Numbered from the stretch's first letter, positions 25,875 through 34,995 are shown. The stretch is DNA of 64,000 bases from Pseudanabaena sp. UWO311 (GCF_006937785.1 NZ_SJEE01000010.1:62001-126000); one strand, 5' to 3'. Notes: a model not told the origin generated them from the letters alone. A program made the numbers and translations.

Positions 25875-27026
25875 TTAGGTCGCAACTGTAGTTTTGGGAA
25901 GAGCCACACAATCTTCAGGCATCCATGAAACATATACCTGACTATCAAAGGGAGGTGTCTTCTCGCCTTGGTGATTAGAACGTACTAGCATGACTCTGAC
26001 AGGTGGTACATTTTCGCTAGCATGAATATCTACCACGAACTGCGAGTGATCGCCCAGATACAGGACATTATTGAGAATACCGCGATAGGTATTGTAGGGC
26101 TGATTCGGATATTCGGTGGAGAGCTTAATTTTTTCTGGACGCACACTAACTACCGCTTCAGGAATCGGGAGCCAATGTCTGGGCTTAGCCGCAACGATCG
26201 CTAAACCAGTAGAAGATCTCAACTCCACAAACGCACCATCTTGCTCAATCACCCGACATTCAAATAAGTTTGTTTCGCCTACAAAGTCTGCTACAAAAGC
26301 CGAAGATGGGCGATCATAAACTTCAGACGGTGTGCCGATTTGCTCAATGCGCCCTTGATTCATTACGGCAATTCTTGAAGAGATCGCCAGAGCCTCACTT
26401 TGATCGTGGGTAACCATAATGAAGGAAATACCAAGCTCATACTGTAGGTTGGACAATTCTACTTGTAGCTCTTTGCGAAGTTTAAAATCAAGGGCTGCTA
26501 GTGGCTCATCTAGCAAAATTACTTTAGGACGGTTAACAAGGGCGCGAGCGAGAGCAACTCGTTGCTGCTGACCGCCAGATATTTGGTTAGGATAGCGATC
26601 GCTCATGTGGTCAAGCCGTACTAGCTTGAGGGCATCCTTTGCCCGTTGCTGAATTTCTGGCTTGGCAACTCCTTTCACTGATAAGCCAAAGGCAACATTA
26701 TCAAAAATAGTCATATGCCCGAAAAGAGCATAGCTTTGGAAAACTGTATTTACTGGTCGCTGATAGGCTGGGATATAGGTCATGGGATTGCCTTGAATTA
26801 GCACCTCACCTGCTGATGGCTCCTCGAAACCTGCAATCAATCTTAGTAAAGTTGTTTTACCGCAACCAGATGGACCCAAGATGCTAAAAAGCTCACCTCT
26901 CTGCACTTGCAGATCGACACCTTGGACAACGGTATTTGTCCCGAACATTTTAAATACTCGCTGTAGCTCTACATCGGGAACTGTGCCCGTTGTGGCGATC
27001 TGTTTAGCAGTGGTTGACTGTGCCAT
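25875..27026 (-). CDS. potA: Spermidine/putrescine-type ABC transporter ATP-binding protein
   Basis: Walker A GPSGCGKTTLLR, Q-loop VFQSYALF, signature QISGGQQQRVALARAL, Walker B VILLDEPLAALD and the switch histidine in MVTHDQSEAL are all present. The C-terminal ~130 residues form the TOBE domain typical of PotA/MalK ATPases (VRPEKIKLS). It is the first gene of the potA-potD pair. It should energise an importer whose permeases must be encoded elsewhere. Confidence 0.92.
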   Translation of the reverse strand: MAQSTTAKQIATTGTVPDVELQRVFKMFGTNTVVQGVDLQVQRGELFSILGPSGCGKTTLLRLIAGFEEPSAGEVLIQGNPMTYIPAYQRPVNTVFQSYALFGHMTIFDNVAFGLSVKGVAKPEIQQRAKDALKLVRLDHMSDRYPNQISGGQQQRVALARALVNRPKVILLDEPLAALDFKLRKELQVELSNLQYELGISFIMVTHDQSEALAISSRIAVMNQGRIEQIGTPSEVYDRPSSAFVADFVGETNLFECRVIEQDGAFVELRSSTGLAIVAAKPRHWLPIPEAVVSVRPEKIKLSTEYPNQPYNTYRGILNNVLYLGDHSQFVVDIHASENVPPVRVMLVRSNHQGEKTPPFDSQVYVSWMPEDCVALPKTTVAT

Positions 27027-27115
27027 GTTGTGATGCTCAAACGTCTACTAATCTTTTGAAATCAGAAACTTTAGTTTTTCTATACCTGCGCCGCAGCAAA
27101 ACCAAAATTAGGTCA

Positions 27116-28720
27116 TTAAGTCTCTCGCATTTTAGCGCGTTGTAGCTGATAAATTAGCTGCAATGTCAGCGCAATTATTACAGAAATTTGCCCAGCGAAT
27201 GCCAAAATAATATCGGAAATTTGGATGTTTGAGACAACTAGCCAAGGATATCCAAAAAATAGCCATAAACTAGCATAGCGATCAGGGCTAATCGATAGGC
27301 TTAGCATGATCAAAACGGGTAAAAAAATTAACGCAGAAATTATCCCTGTTACCCATGCGGAAGGGTTTCTTGTCTTTAGAAATAAAACTAGTTGGGCAAT
27401 GAGCGCAACTAAAAGTATCGAGATTGCAAAGGACGCTAATACAATTATGGCTCTGCCGCGCATACTGGAATCACCCCATGAGTTTACCCAGATCAAAATT
27501 GGCACTTGGGTAAATACAAGGTTGAGGACGATCGCGATTGGTGCAGGGCTTTTGTCTGACCAAATTAGATCGCGCAGAATATATCTAAAGCCCGATGGAT
27601 GTTCTTCGGTGGTCGATAATGCGCCAAATCTCACCCAGTCCAATAGAGCCTGCCTTTGTGGAGTTAAAGCCGCAATCGTAGCTAAAAACAAGAACAAATT
27701 AGCAATATAAATCATCAGTAACAAAATTAATTGTATTTCCAAAGAGTTTGTAGATCTTGCAGGGGTCAAGCTCGACTGCATACAAAAGCCCAACATCAAG
27801 ATCTGCAAATATGTAGTTACGACATAGCTTTGACCTTTACTGACTAAAGTGGAATTGGGATTATGAAAGCGCCTTTCTAAAATGCGCCAGATCGCCAAAC
27901 TCAAAATCACTAAGTTCACAATTGTAAAAATATGTGAAGTCCAAATATTTGATGTAATCGATAAGTACCACCATTCCGCTTGAATAGGATTGAGCCTGCC
28001 ACCCACCAAGACTTTGCTATACGAACTCCATGTGGTGAAGATATTCCACCACATGAAAGCAGGGGCAAACCAAATAAAAGTAATAAATGAAAACAACAAA
28101 GCGCCTGCGGATACCTGACCGCCAAACTTTGCTTGCCAGCCACTTAGTAAAGCTAATAGTAGCGAGGCACTAAATAATAGAAAGGCAGTGCCGATCATCA
28201 ATATATAAAAACTGCATAAAAAAGCGATCGGGACACCTGCGCCGATCGCAGCTGTCAGGTGATAAGGGATCGATAGCCCTATACAGATGTAAGCCAGTAA
28301 TGGCACACCCATAATCTTTCCCATGAGAATATTGATACTTGATCGCGGGCTAATGCGAATAAAGTTGAGAGTGCCTTTATAGTCTTCTAGCGAGAGATCG
28401 GCAACTAGGCTGTAGACACCAGCTAAGAACAAAATAAATGGTTCAGTCCAAGTAATAAACCGAAATTGCTCTAACCACCAAACTTGCCAAGAGGCAGCGC
28501 AGCCAAACCCTCGTATTTGGGCATAGCAGTCTTCATTGGGTATGCGTTGGCTGTAAAACAAAAGTAGCAAGATCTGGAATAGCAAAGATAATCCGATCGC
28601 GACGATGAGATTACGCAATTTAAGCTTGCCGCGAATCTCCCGCAATAGTTGCGGATTCCAATTACCTATACGATCAAGCCAAGTTATTGATTGAGGGGAA
28701 TCCGACGGAGAATTATTCAT
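27116..28720 (-). CDS. ABC-2 type permease-like membrane protein
   Basis: A 534-residue polytopic protein with about twelve hydrophobic segments. The N-terminus (WNPQLLREIRGKLKLRNLI) and the following loop DLSLEDYKGTLNFIRISPRS resemble the start of cyanobacterial ABC-2 permease-like proteins in which a soluble stretch (KGTLNFIRLSP) follows the second helix. No ATPase gene is adjacent apart from potA, which is of an unrelated type. It is probably the membrane half of an export system. Function unknown. Confidence 0.65.
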   Translation of the reverse strand: MNNSPSDSPQSITWLDRIGNWNPQLLREIRGKLKLRNLIVAIGLSLLFQILLLLFYSQRIPNEDCYAQIRGFGCAASWQVWWLEQFRFITWTEPFILFLAGVYSLVADLSLEDYKGTLNFIRISPRSSINILMGKIMGVPLLAYICIGLSIPYHLTAAIGAGVPIAFLCSFYILMIGTAFLLFSASLLLALLSGWQAKFGGQVSAGALLFSFITFIWFAPAFMWWNIFTTWSSYSKVLVGGRLNPIQAEWWYLSITSNIWTSHIFTIVNLVILSLAIWRILERRFHNPNSTLVSKGQSYVVTTYLQILMLGFCMQSSLTPARSTNSLEIQLILLLMIYIANLFLFLATIAALTPQRQALLDWVRFGALSTTEEHPSGFRYILRDLIWSDKSPAPIAIVLNLVFTQVPILIWVNSWGDSSMRGRAIIVLASFAISILLVALIAQLVLFLKTRNPSAWVTGIISALIFLPVLIMLSLSISPDRYASLWLFFGYPWLVVSNIQISDIILAFAGQISVIIALTLQLIYQLQRAKMRET

Positions 28721-28748
28721 AAGTTATTCTAGGGGATTTCTAGTAGAT

Positions 28749-28797
28749 ACAATAAGCCCTGTTCATCCCGTTTAGCTTGGGGAATAGGGCTTATTGT
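28749..28797 (-). terminator. Terminator of the ndbB-like gene
   Basis: ACAATAAGCCCT (28749-28760) pairs with AGGGCTTATTGT (28786-28797), with an inner partial pairing. It begins at the stop codon of the oxidoreductase gene. Confidence 0.65.
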
Positions 28798-29990
28798 TAA
28801 TTTACAGATTTTCTAAACATCTCGATTAAGGGTTTGGTCAACCAGTGTGTACCGAGCTTCCATTGATGCTGTACGGTGGGCATCCTTAGTAAATAGGCTA
28901 GTCGTCTCATCACATGGGCTGGCAATCCATCAATACTGAACTTACCAAAAATCGAGGCTGTTGCTCCGTCAATCCCTAAGCTAATAAATTCGCCGAGGGG
29001 AATATAGCTAAAGGGAACCAGTGCTTTTTGATTAAGGCTAGCCCAAACATTCCAAGCACAATACTGGGACTGCTGGAAGGCAACCTGTGCGGTTGCAGGG
29101 ACAATACTAGAATTAGAGTCAAAACAACTTGCTAAGTCACCGATCGCAAATACATCGGCATATCCCTTAACTTGCAAGGTTGTCTCTGTGGCGATCGCCC
29201 CTTGCCGACTATGTTCAACTGGTAAATTTTGGAGCATTTTAGAGAAGGTGCTACCGACTGTCCATAGGATGATGTCAACGGGTAAGGTATCACTTCCATC
29301 GTTGTAGTCAAGAGTAACTTCGCCATCATTAACTTGCGAGACTCTAGTATTTAAATCAGTCCAGACCCCGCGTTTTGAGAGGGCAAGTTCAGCAATCTGG
29401 CGATTTGTTTCCGTGGAGGTGCTTAAAATTTTGTCATTGCGATCGACTAGGCGAACTCGACCGCGATCCTTGAGGCGATCGGCGATTTTGCAGGCAAGCT
29501 CTACGCCGCTGCTGCCCCCACCTGCGATACAAACTCGAATCTTGTCACGATTGGATGCTTCTAATAGTTCTAATTTACTATTAAGGCGATAGAAGTCATT
29601 CAGATTGCGAAATGGAATTGCATATTCCAAAGCTCCATCGACGAGATTCATCGGCGTTTCACCACCGATCGCTAATATAAGGCGATCGTAAGCCAATATA
29701 GTCCTCTGTCCAATATTTACTTCTACTTGTTTTGACTCAAAATCAATATTGGTAATTAAACCTTGAACAAACTGAATACCAGTATCAGCTAGTAATTCAG
29801 CAAAAGTTGGTGCAATCTCCCATTCTTGCATTTCTCCTGCAACTAGCTCGTAGAGAAATGGCGTGAATAAGAAGCGATCACTTTTATCAATCAGGATAAT
29901 TTCAGGCATGACCGCCCAAGGTAGACGCGAGAGATTAAGCGCAGTATACAAACCGCCAAAACCACCACCAAGGATACAAATTCGTGTCAT
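28797..29990 (-). CDS. ndbB: Type II NAD(P)H dehydrogenase, NdbB-like
   Basis: An FAD-dependent pyridine nucleotide oxidoreductase. The FAD motif GGGFGGLYTA is at the N-terminus (start at ATG 29990), the NAD(P)H motif is IAGGGSSGVELA, and the second FAD motif is FAIGDLAS. The overall pattern, including FLFTPFLYELVAGEMQEWEI, ILWTVGSTFSKML, TAQVAFQQSQYCAWNVWA and a C-terminal WLTKPL, matches Synechocystis NdbB (Slr1743), reported as a demethylphylloquinone reductase for vitamin K1 synthesis. It is a peripheral membrane enzyme transferring electrons from NAD(P)H to a quinone. The NdbB subgroup is recalled from memory, not aligned by tool. Confidence 0.85.
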   Translation of the reverse strand: MTRICILGGGFGGLYTALNLSRLPWAVMPEIILIDKSDRFLFTPFLYELVAGEMQEWEIAPTFAELLADTGIQFVQGLITNIDFESKQVEVNIGQRTILAYDRLILAIGGETPMNLVDGALEYAIPFRNLNDFYRLNSKLELLEASNRDKIRVCIAGGGSSGVELACKIADRLKDRGRVRLVDRNDKILSTSTETNRQIAELALSKRGVWTDLNTRVSQVNDGEVTLDYNDGSDTLPVDIILWTVGSTFSKMLQNLPVEHSRQGAIATETTLQVKGYADVFAIGDLASCFDSNSSIVPATAQVAFQQSQYCAWNVWASLNQKALVPFSYIPLGEFISLGIDGATASIFGKFSIDGLPAHVMRRLAYLLRMPTVQHQWKLGTHWLTKPLIEMFRKSVN

Positions 29991-30045
29991 GTGAAAATCC
30001 AATTCGTTTTTTCCATCTTATCGCAAAGGTTAGAAAACCAGAGCT

Positions 30046-30084
30046 AAAAACTGTACCGCCCGCTAAGCGGGCGGTACAGTTTTT
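30046..30084. repeat. Perfect hairpin, tag family
   Basis: AAAAACTGTACCGCCCGC pairs perfectly with its complement around TAA. The family tag (30094-30117, minus strand) follows it. It lies upstream of the ndbB-like gene, so it is not a terminator of that gene. Confidence 0.8.
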
Positions 30085-30130
30085 GGTTTTTTATAATTAT
30101 TTGTGCCTAGCTACTTAGGAATGAAAATTT

Positions 30131-30189
30131 AATAAACCCCAAAATTGGTTCGGCGGGCTACGCCCGCCGAACCAATTTTGGGGTTTATT
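30131..30189. repeat. 28-bp-arm perfect hairpin
   Basis: Arms of 28 nt starting AATAAACCCCAAAATTGG with core CGGCGGGC TAC GCCCGCCG. It lies 42 bp from the preceding hairpin in the divergent gap between the ndbB-like gene and the histidine kinase gene. Confidence 0.85.
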
Positions 30190-30302
30190 TGCACATGTTA
30201 TTTAATCTTTATTCCTTATTAACTTTTGGTTAACCCTAGGTTATCTAATTTCTCTTGCAAACATTATATCGCCGTCCGATAATATCAAGTTATTACATAT
30301 AT

Positions 30303-32297
30303 ATGTTTGGGGGCTGTGTGGTCAAATCTGTATTGCTAGCTCAATTATCAGCAGAGCAATCTCTGATGTGGCACAATGCTTTGTCATCACATCACTTAGA
30401 AGTATGGGCTGCTTCTGAAACTGAAGATTTACTTAAACTCCTCGATCAAAAACGCCAGTCAAAACAAAGCTTACCGCAACTGATTATTTCTGATATCGGC
30501 ATCCGATATGGTGGTGGTACTTCGTTACTTGCAACTGAGTTATGCAAATGGTGCGCCGATTACGCCCCTGATTTAAAAGTTTTATTGGTTAACCCTCGCC
30601 AAATTCAAATCAAGGAAGTAGAGAAACGTTGGGCAATCCGTCGCGGTGCGATCGATTTATTACCAAAGATATCTCTAGAAAATTTAAATAGCGCCTTTGG
30701 AATCGCTGCCCAAGCTTTAGCGATAGAGATTAAACCAGAAGCACTAAACTCTGCGATTAGCAATCTCAAGTTGCAGCAGTATCAACCAGACAAAGGCGCA
30801 GCTAAGGGGAAGAATATCAGGCAAACAGCCACTCAAGAATTAGCTCGCAAGATGGCTATGATTCCCTTAATGGTGATGGCAAGTGAGCCTGTAAATGATA
30901 CAAACAATGACATATTACCTAAAAGTACAAAGCGTCAATTAGCACTAGACTCTACGGTTGCTGAGTTGAATTTGTCCAATGCCAAAGTTGATTTATCACA
31001 AACAGGGGAATTTACTCGTCAGCTTTTTAAAGATAATCCTCTTTTGCCTGCACTCATTGTTTTCGAGCAAGATAAATATGTGGGTATGTTGTCTCGCCGC
31101 AGGTTTTTAGAATGCCTGAGTCGCCCCTATGCTCTTGAGTTGTTCACCAAAAGACCATTGAGAGTTCTCTTTGAACAAGTTCCTGTAGAGACTTTGGAAT
31201 TACATGGCAATACCTCGATTGTGATGGCATCTCAAATGGCTTTGGGAAGAGCTAATGATGAAATTTATGAGCCAGTAATTGTTCGTTTGGATGCGGATAA
31301 TTACTCGGTGCTTGACGTTCACGATCTACTACAAGAGCAGTCTAACATTCATGAACTAGCCACCAAGCTACTGCGTGAGCAGACGCAAACGACTATGTTC
31401 CAAACTGAGAAAATGGCAAGTCTAGGGCAAATCGTTGCTGAGGTGTCTCACGATATTCGCAATCCTGTGTCGGCGATTTATGGGAATACAGAATGTCTCT
31501 TGACTTACATCGAAGGAGTCATGAAGATTTTGAGAGCCTATGAGAAAGAATATGGTATTTCATCAACCACAATTAGTGAAACCCTTGAAGAGGTTGATTG
31601 GGATTTTGTGCGTTCTGATTTACCTCAAGTTGTGAAGAGTATCCAATCGGGTGCAAGGTATCTACGCCGACTAGTTGACACATTACAATCTCTATCCCAT
31701 ATGGATGATCATGCTAATCCAGAGCCGATTAGTTTGGTTGACTGTGTAGAGAGTAGCTTAACGATTCTCAGTGGTCGAGTTAGAAATGTCCAAATTGTTA
31801 AAAATTACATTGAATTGCCAAAAATTAATGGCTATAGCGATCGCCTAATTCAAGTGTTTATGAATCTGATCAGTAATGCGCTGGATGCGCTGGTGGATAT
31901 GAAATCGCACCCTGATCTAATCATTCAACATGAACATCTTCTTCTTAAGGAAGATCGTGGTAATGAGCGCAGTAATGTCCAGACTGATATGGCAATTGCG
32001 TGGCAGCCTTTGGTAATGATCACATCAGCGATCGCTGAAATTGATAATCGCAATTGGGTATCGGTGAAGATTGCGGATAACGGAATGGGAATTCCCAAAG
32101 AAATCCAAAATCGTATTTTCGATAATTTCTTTACTACTAAAGGGCAAGGACACGGAACTGGTTTGGGTTTAGCAATTTGCCATCAAATCATCACCCAACA
32201 GCATCAAGGCAAAATTGTATTGCGATCGCCTTATCTAAATAATAATGGCGATGTCACGATTGGGACTGAGTTTGAAGTGTTGTTACCGATTGGTTAG
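30303..32297 (+). CDS. Sensor histidine kinase with N-terminal receiver-like domain
   Basis: Residues ~1-140 resemble a response-regulator receiver fold (SVLLAQLSAEQSLMWHNAL; LPQLIISDIGI; LKVLLVNP) but the phosphorylation pattern is weak, so it may be a pseudo-receiver. A middle region (~230-370) contains a CBS-like sensory segment (LPALIVFEQDKYVGMLSRRR). The kinase core follows: H-box EVSHDIRNPVSAIYG, N-box NLISNALDAL, DNGMGIP, FDNFFTTK and GHGTGLGLAICHQ, all intact. There is no membrane helix, so it is cytoplasmic. The start is uncertain: ATG 30303 is used here; GTG 30318 follows a GGGGG site and is also plausible. No partner regulator gene is adjacent. Confidence 0.85.
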   Translation: MFGGCVVKSVLLAQLSAEQSLMWHNALSSHHLEVWAASETEDLLKLLDQKRQSKQSLPQLIISDIGIRYGGGTSLLATELCKWCADYAPDLKVLLVNPRQIQIKEVEKRWAIRRGAIDLLPKISLENLNSAFGIAAQALAIEIKPEALNSAISNLKLQQYQPDKGAAKGKNIRQTATQELARKMAMIPLMVMASEPVNDTNNDILPKSTKRQLALDSTVAELNLSNAKVDLSQTGEFTRQLFKDNPLLPALIVFEQDKYVGMLSRRRFLECLSRPYALELFTKRPLRVLFEQVPVETLELHGNTSIVMASQMALGRANDEIYEPVIVRLDADNYSVLDVHDLLQEQSNIHELATKLLREQTQTTMFQTEKMASLGQIVAEVSHDIRNPVSAIYGNTECLLTYIEGVMKILRAYEKEYGISSTTISETLEEVDWDFVRSDLPQVVKSIQSGARYLRRLVDTLQSLSHMDDHANPEPISLVDCVESSLTILSGRVRNVQIVKNYIELPKINGYSDRLIQVFMNLISNALDALVDMKSHPDLIIQHEHLLLKEDRGNERSNVQTDMAIAWQPLVMITSAIAEIDNRNWVSVKIADNGMGIPKEIQNRIFDNFFTTKGQGHGTGLGLAICHQIITQQHQGKIVLRSPYLNNNGDVTIGTEFEVLLPIG

Positions 32298-32308
32298 GCG
32301 CAAAGCGC

Positions 32309-32336
32309 TTAGTTATGCTGTTGAGCAATGCTAAGC
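32309..32336 (+). terminator. Weak hairpin after the histidine kinase gene
   Basis: CTTAGTTATGCTGT faces GCAATGCTAAG imperfectly, 12 bp after the stop codon. Low stability. Confidence 0.35.
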
Positions 32337-32359
32337 TATAGAAGACTTATTCAGATCAA

Positions 32360-32583
32360 CCAAGAACTCAAGTTCTTGGCTAAAAGCTAAAGTCGGTTGA
32401 AACCGACTAAAGAATGCGTCTAGCTGTAGGGTGTGTTAGCGTCAGCGTAACGCACTCAATAATCGCAATGGTGCGTTACGCTATCGCTAACACACCCTAA
32501 AATGGCAATTTTTGGTTTCCCCGACTGCTAGTTAACCCGTTTCAACGGGTTTGAGCTTTTAGCCCGCACTTGAGTGCAGGGCT
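32360..32583. repeat. Four-hairpin repeat element, copy 1, interrupted
   Basis: Ordered hairpins: CCAAGAACTCAAGTTCTTGG (32360-32379), AGTCGGTTGAAACCGACT (32391-32408), AACCCGTTTCAACGGGTT (32534-32551) and AGCCCGCACTTGAG with its partner (32561-32583). The same four occur in the same order at 59988-60095 on the other strand, where the middle pair is 7 nt apart; here 125 nt separate them, including another palindromic repeat. Confidence 0.85.
32428..32498. repeat. Palindromic repeat nested in the four-hairpin element
   Basis: Outer arms AGGGTGTGTTAGC (32428-32440) and GCTAACACACCCT (32486-32498), inner arms AGCGTAACGCAC (32444-32455) and GTGCGTTACGCT (32471-32482). Sequences of this GTGCGTTACGCT type are, from memory, widespread in cyanobacterial intergenic DNA. 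It sits exactly in the extra spacer of copy 1. Confidence 0.85.
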
Positions 32584-32632
32584 ATTGTGTAAGTTCCACT
32601 ATAGCTAAAGTGCTGCTCGTTGCCATAAACCT

Positions 32633-33829
32633 ATGTTTACTGAAGTTCAAATCGAGAACTATAAGTCCATCCAAAGTCTCAAGATCGGTTTGGGTCGGGT
32701 TAATGTGTTTATTGGTGAAAATGGCTGTGGGAAAAGCAATATTTTAGAAGCGATCGCATTAGCTGGCGCGGCGGCTGGCAACAAATTAGATAATGAGTTT
32801 TTGGCTCCTAGAGGGATTAGAGTTACTGAGCCAGAATTTATGCGATCGGCTTTTGACAAAGAGAGTATTTCAAAAGAGATCAAAGTAAATTTAAAAAGAG
32901 ACGAGAAAATTTTACTTAAATATGTAATTCAGCATGATAACCAAGATTATTCTAATTGGAATAACCTTGAAAGACTTGAACAATATGAACAAGTACCAGA
33001 CATATTGAAAGAGCCTGTTAGGGAATTATTTATGGATTTCTTGTTTCAATATACAAAAAAAATAATCGAGATTTCACCAGAAGTTAGTCTTTTGAATTCG
33101 TTTTCACCAAAAGAAATTAGCTTATCTTCAGATGAAAATATAAATCAACTAATGACTAATCTAGTATACGGATTAGATTTAAAAAATTTTTTAATTTATT
33201 CTCCTGAAAATTCTTCGTTGAGGATTTTTGAGCAGGAAGGACAAATCCAACCATTGGGAATTAGTGGTCAAGGATTATTTAAGTTAATCAAAGTGTTAAA
33301 CAACAGTTCAGATAAAATAAACGAAATCAAACAAAGGCTTGAACTTATAGATTGGTTTGATGATTTTAAATTACCTAGTTCTGATTTAGAAAGAGTTATT
33401 CAAATTAAAGATCGGTACTTAGATGATGATTTGCCTTACTTTAATCAAAGAAGTTCCAACGAAGGATTTTTATTTTTGATGTTCTATTTTGCTTTATTTG
33501 TCAGCGATAATACGCCAGAGTTTTTTGCAATTGATAACATCGAAAATGCTCTGAATCCTAAATTATGCACTAGATTAATTAAAGAATTAGTAGAACTAGC
33601 AAAAAAATATGACAAGCAAGTTATATTTACTACTCATAATCCAGCAGTTCTAGACGGTCTAGATTTAAATGATGATGACCAAAGGCTTTTTGTTATTTAT
33701 CGGAACATTGATGGACATACCAAAGCACGGCGAATCTCCGCACCAGAACCATTAGAAGATGATGATCCTGTACAATTATCGGAAGCTTTTATAAATGGTT
33801 ATCTTGGAGGATTACCAAAAAACTTTTAA
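32633..33829 (+). CDS. AAA family ATPase (OLD/RecF-like), first gene of a two-gene module
   Basis: A 398-residue SMC-like ATPase. The N-terminus FTEVQIENYKSIQSL leads into Walker A GENGCGKSNI (about residues 27-36). A signature-like SSNEGFLFLMFYFALF segment, a Walker B region FFAIDNIENALNPKL (DN where most relatives have DE) and an H-loop TTHNPAVLDGL are seen in the C-terminal half. The middle is variable and AT-rich. It is followed after 1 bp by a TOPRIM-like gene. Such pairs resemble ATPase-nuclease defence systems (OLD, Gabija, PARIS types), but no specific system can be named. It lies next to the repeat element at 32360-32583. Confidence 0.75.
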   Translation: MFTEVQIENYKSIQSLKIGLGRVNVFIGENGCGKSNILEAIALAGAAAGNKLDNEFLAPRGIRVTEPEFMRSAFDKESISKEIKVNLKRDEKILLKYVIQHDNQDYSNWNNLERLEQYEQVPDILKEPVRELFMDFLFQYTKKIIEISPEVSLLNSFSPKEISLSSDENINQLMTNLVYGLDLKNFLIYSPENSSLRIFEQEGQIQPLGISGQGLFKLIKVLNNSSDKINEIKQRLELIDWFDDFKLPSSDLERVIQIKDRYLDDDLPYFNQRSSNEGFLFLMFYFALFVSDNTPEFFAIDNIENALNPKLCTRLIKELVELAKKYDKQVIFTTHNPAVLDGLDLNDDDQRLFVIYRNIDGHTKARRISAPEPLEDDDPVQLSEAFINGYLGGLPKNF

Positions 33830-33830
33830 T

Positions 33831-34457
33831 ATGAATACTTTTGGTGGAATTGTAGAAGGTAAAACTGATTTTCCTATTATTAATAGTGTATTGATAGGAT
33901 ATTTTAACAAACGTGATATTGATATTGCTTGGGTTCAGCCTCAAAATTTTAGATCTCAGGCTAATTACGATAAAGTATTCAAAAGTTGTAAGACAGCAAA
34001 ATTAAGACAGTATCTTCAATTTAATAAATATCTTATTATTCACTTAGATACCGACGTTTCGGAAACTTTTGGAATACCTCATCATGAAAATGGCGAATTA
34101 CTTATACCTGAAAAATTGGTTGAGAAAGTAGTAGCTAAATTTAGATTGGAGATGGGCGAAGATTTCTATAGTCAGTATTCAGATAGAATTATTTTCGCGA
34201 TCGCAGTGCATTCGATAGAGTGTTGGTTATTTCCAATATTGGCATCTGATGATAAAAATTCGCAGACTGAAAATTGCTTTCAAATCTTGAAGCAAACCGT
34301 TGCAAACTTCAGGAAAAACTATGAATATTATCAAGAAATCACAAAGAAGTATCACAATTCCGATGATTTTTTAAGGCTCTATCCTAAAAATCCCAGCCTG
34401 AAAATTTTTATTGAAGAACTTGCAAAGCGAAATATTGAAATTACTGAAGAATCATGA
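33831..34457 (+). CDS. TOPRIM-like/DUF4276-like protein, partner of the ATPase
   Basis: A 208-residue acidic protein. Features that recall TOPRIM-fold nucleases are an N-terminal GGIVEGKTDFPIINSVL (conserved Glu), a strand ending in LIIHLDTDVSETFG (D-x-D) and a later VHSIECWLFPI motif like the HELEALLF of DUF4276 proteins. The ATG at 33831 follows the ATPase stop by 1 bp, with a GGAGG at 33806-33810, so translation is likely coupled; the ATG at 33795 inside the ATPase gene would add 12 residues before the conserved start. Proposed as the effector of the pair, by inference only. Confidence 0.6.
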   Translation: MNTFGGIVEGKTDFPIINSVLIGYFNKRDIDIAWVQPQNFRSQANYDKVFKSCKTAKLRQYLQFNKYLIIHLDTDVSETFGIPHHENGELLIPEKLVEKVVAKFRLEMGEDFYSQYSDRIIFAIAVHSIECWLFPILASDDKNSQTENCFQILKQTVANFRKNYEYYQEITKKYHNSDDFLRLYPKNPSLKIFIEELAKRNIEITEES

Positions 34458-34468
34458 TTTAAAGATTA

Positions 34469-34762
34469 TTATTCAGTCAGTTCATTAACAACAGATCCTG
34501 CTTGTGAAAACAGCGAAGAAACTGCATCTACTAGCTGTCCAATTGTGGCAATAACAATTTGTCCAAAATCTACTAGGCTTTGCCAAATATCCACCCCAAC
34601 ATAAACCTTTAAGTAAATTGCTACTAATACAAGTGATATCGCCGCGATCGCAAATTTTCCAACTAACTTAGCCAAAAGCTCTAAAATTGCCGAAGTTGCC
34701 CAGATCGCTGCACCAAGTGCGATCGCCCCAAGAATCAAGCTAAGAGTTTGGTTGGTTTCCAT
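34469..34762 (-). CDS. Small hypothetical membrane protein
   Basis: A 97-residue protein with two or three hydrophobic segments (LILGAIALGAAIWATSAILE; FAIAAISLVLVAIYL) and an amphipathic C-terminus (IWQSLVDFGQIVIATIGQLV). I recognise no family. It starts METNQ with an ATG and ends 11 bp from the convergent TOPRIM-like gene. It could be an independent gene or, less likely, linked to the neighbouring ATPase module. Confidence 0.6.
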   Translation of the reverse strand: METNQTLSLILGAIALGAAIWATSAILELLAKLVGKFAIAAISLVLVAIYLKVYVGVDIWQSLVDFGQIVIATIGQLVDAVSSLFSQAGSVVNELTE

Positions 34763-34995
34763 GTAAAAAAATGATCTCCAGTTTAAACAAGTATAGCGTT
34801 CTTGAATTTATCTTAAACATAGGCAAAAAAGCCGTACCTAAAGAAACAAAAAAATAAATCAGCGATTCTATTTCCATGTAAAAATTTGTATAGATATTGA
34901 ATCTTTAGTAAGCATAAATAGAATTACATCCCTGCTATGTCGATATAATTATGTCGCTGAAATTGGCAAAACATAACAAGTTTAAGGTGAAAATC

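Noticed and set aside
27116-28720. Missing PotB/PotC permease
   Set aside because: The protein has about twelve helices and ABC-2-like features, lacks the EAA motif of binding-protein-dependent permeases, and is more than twice their size.
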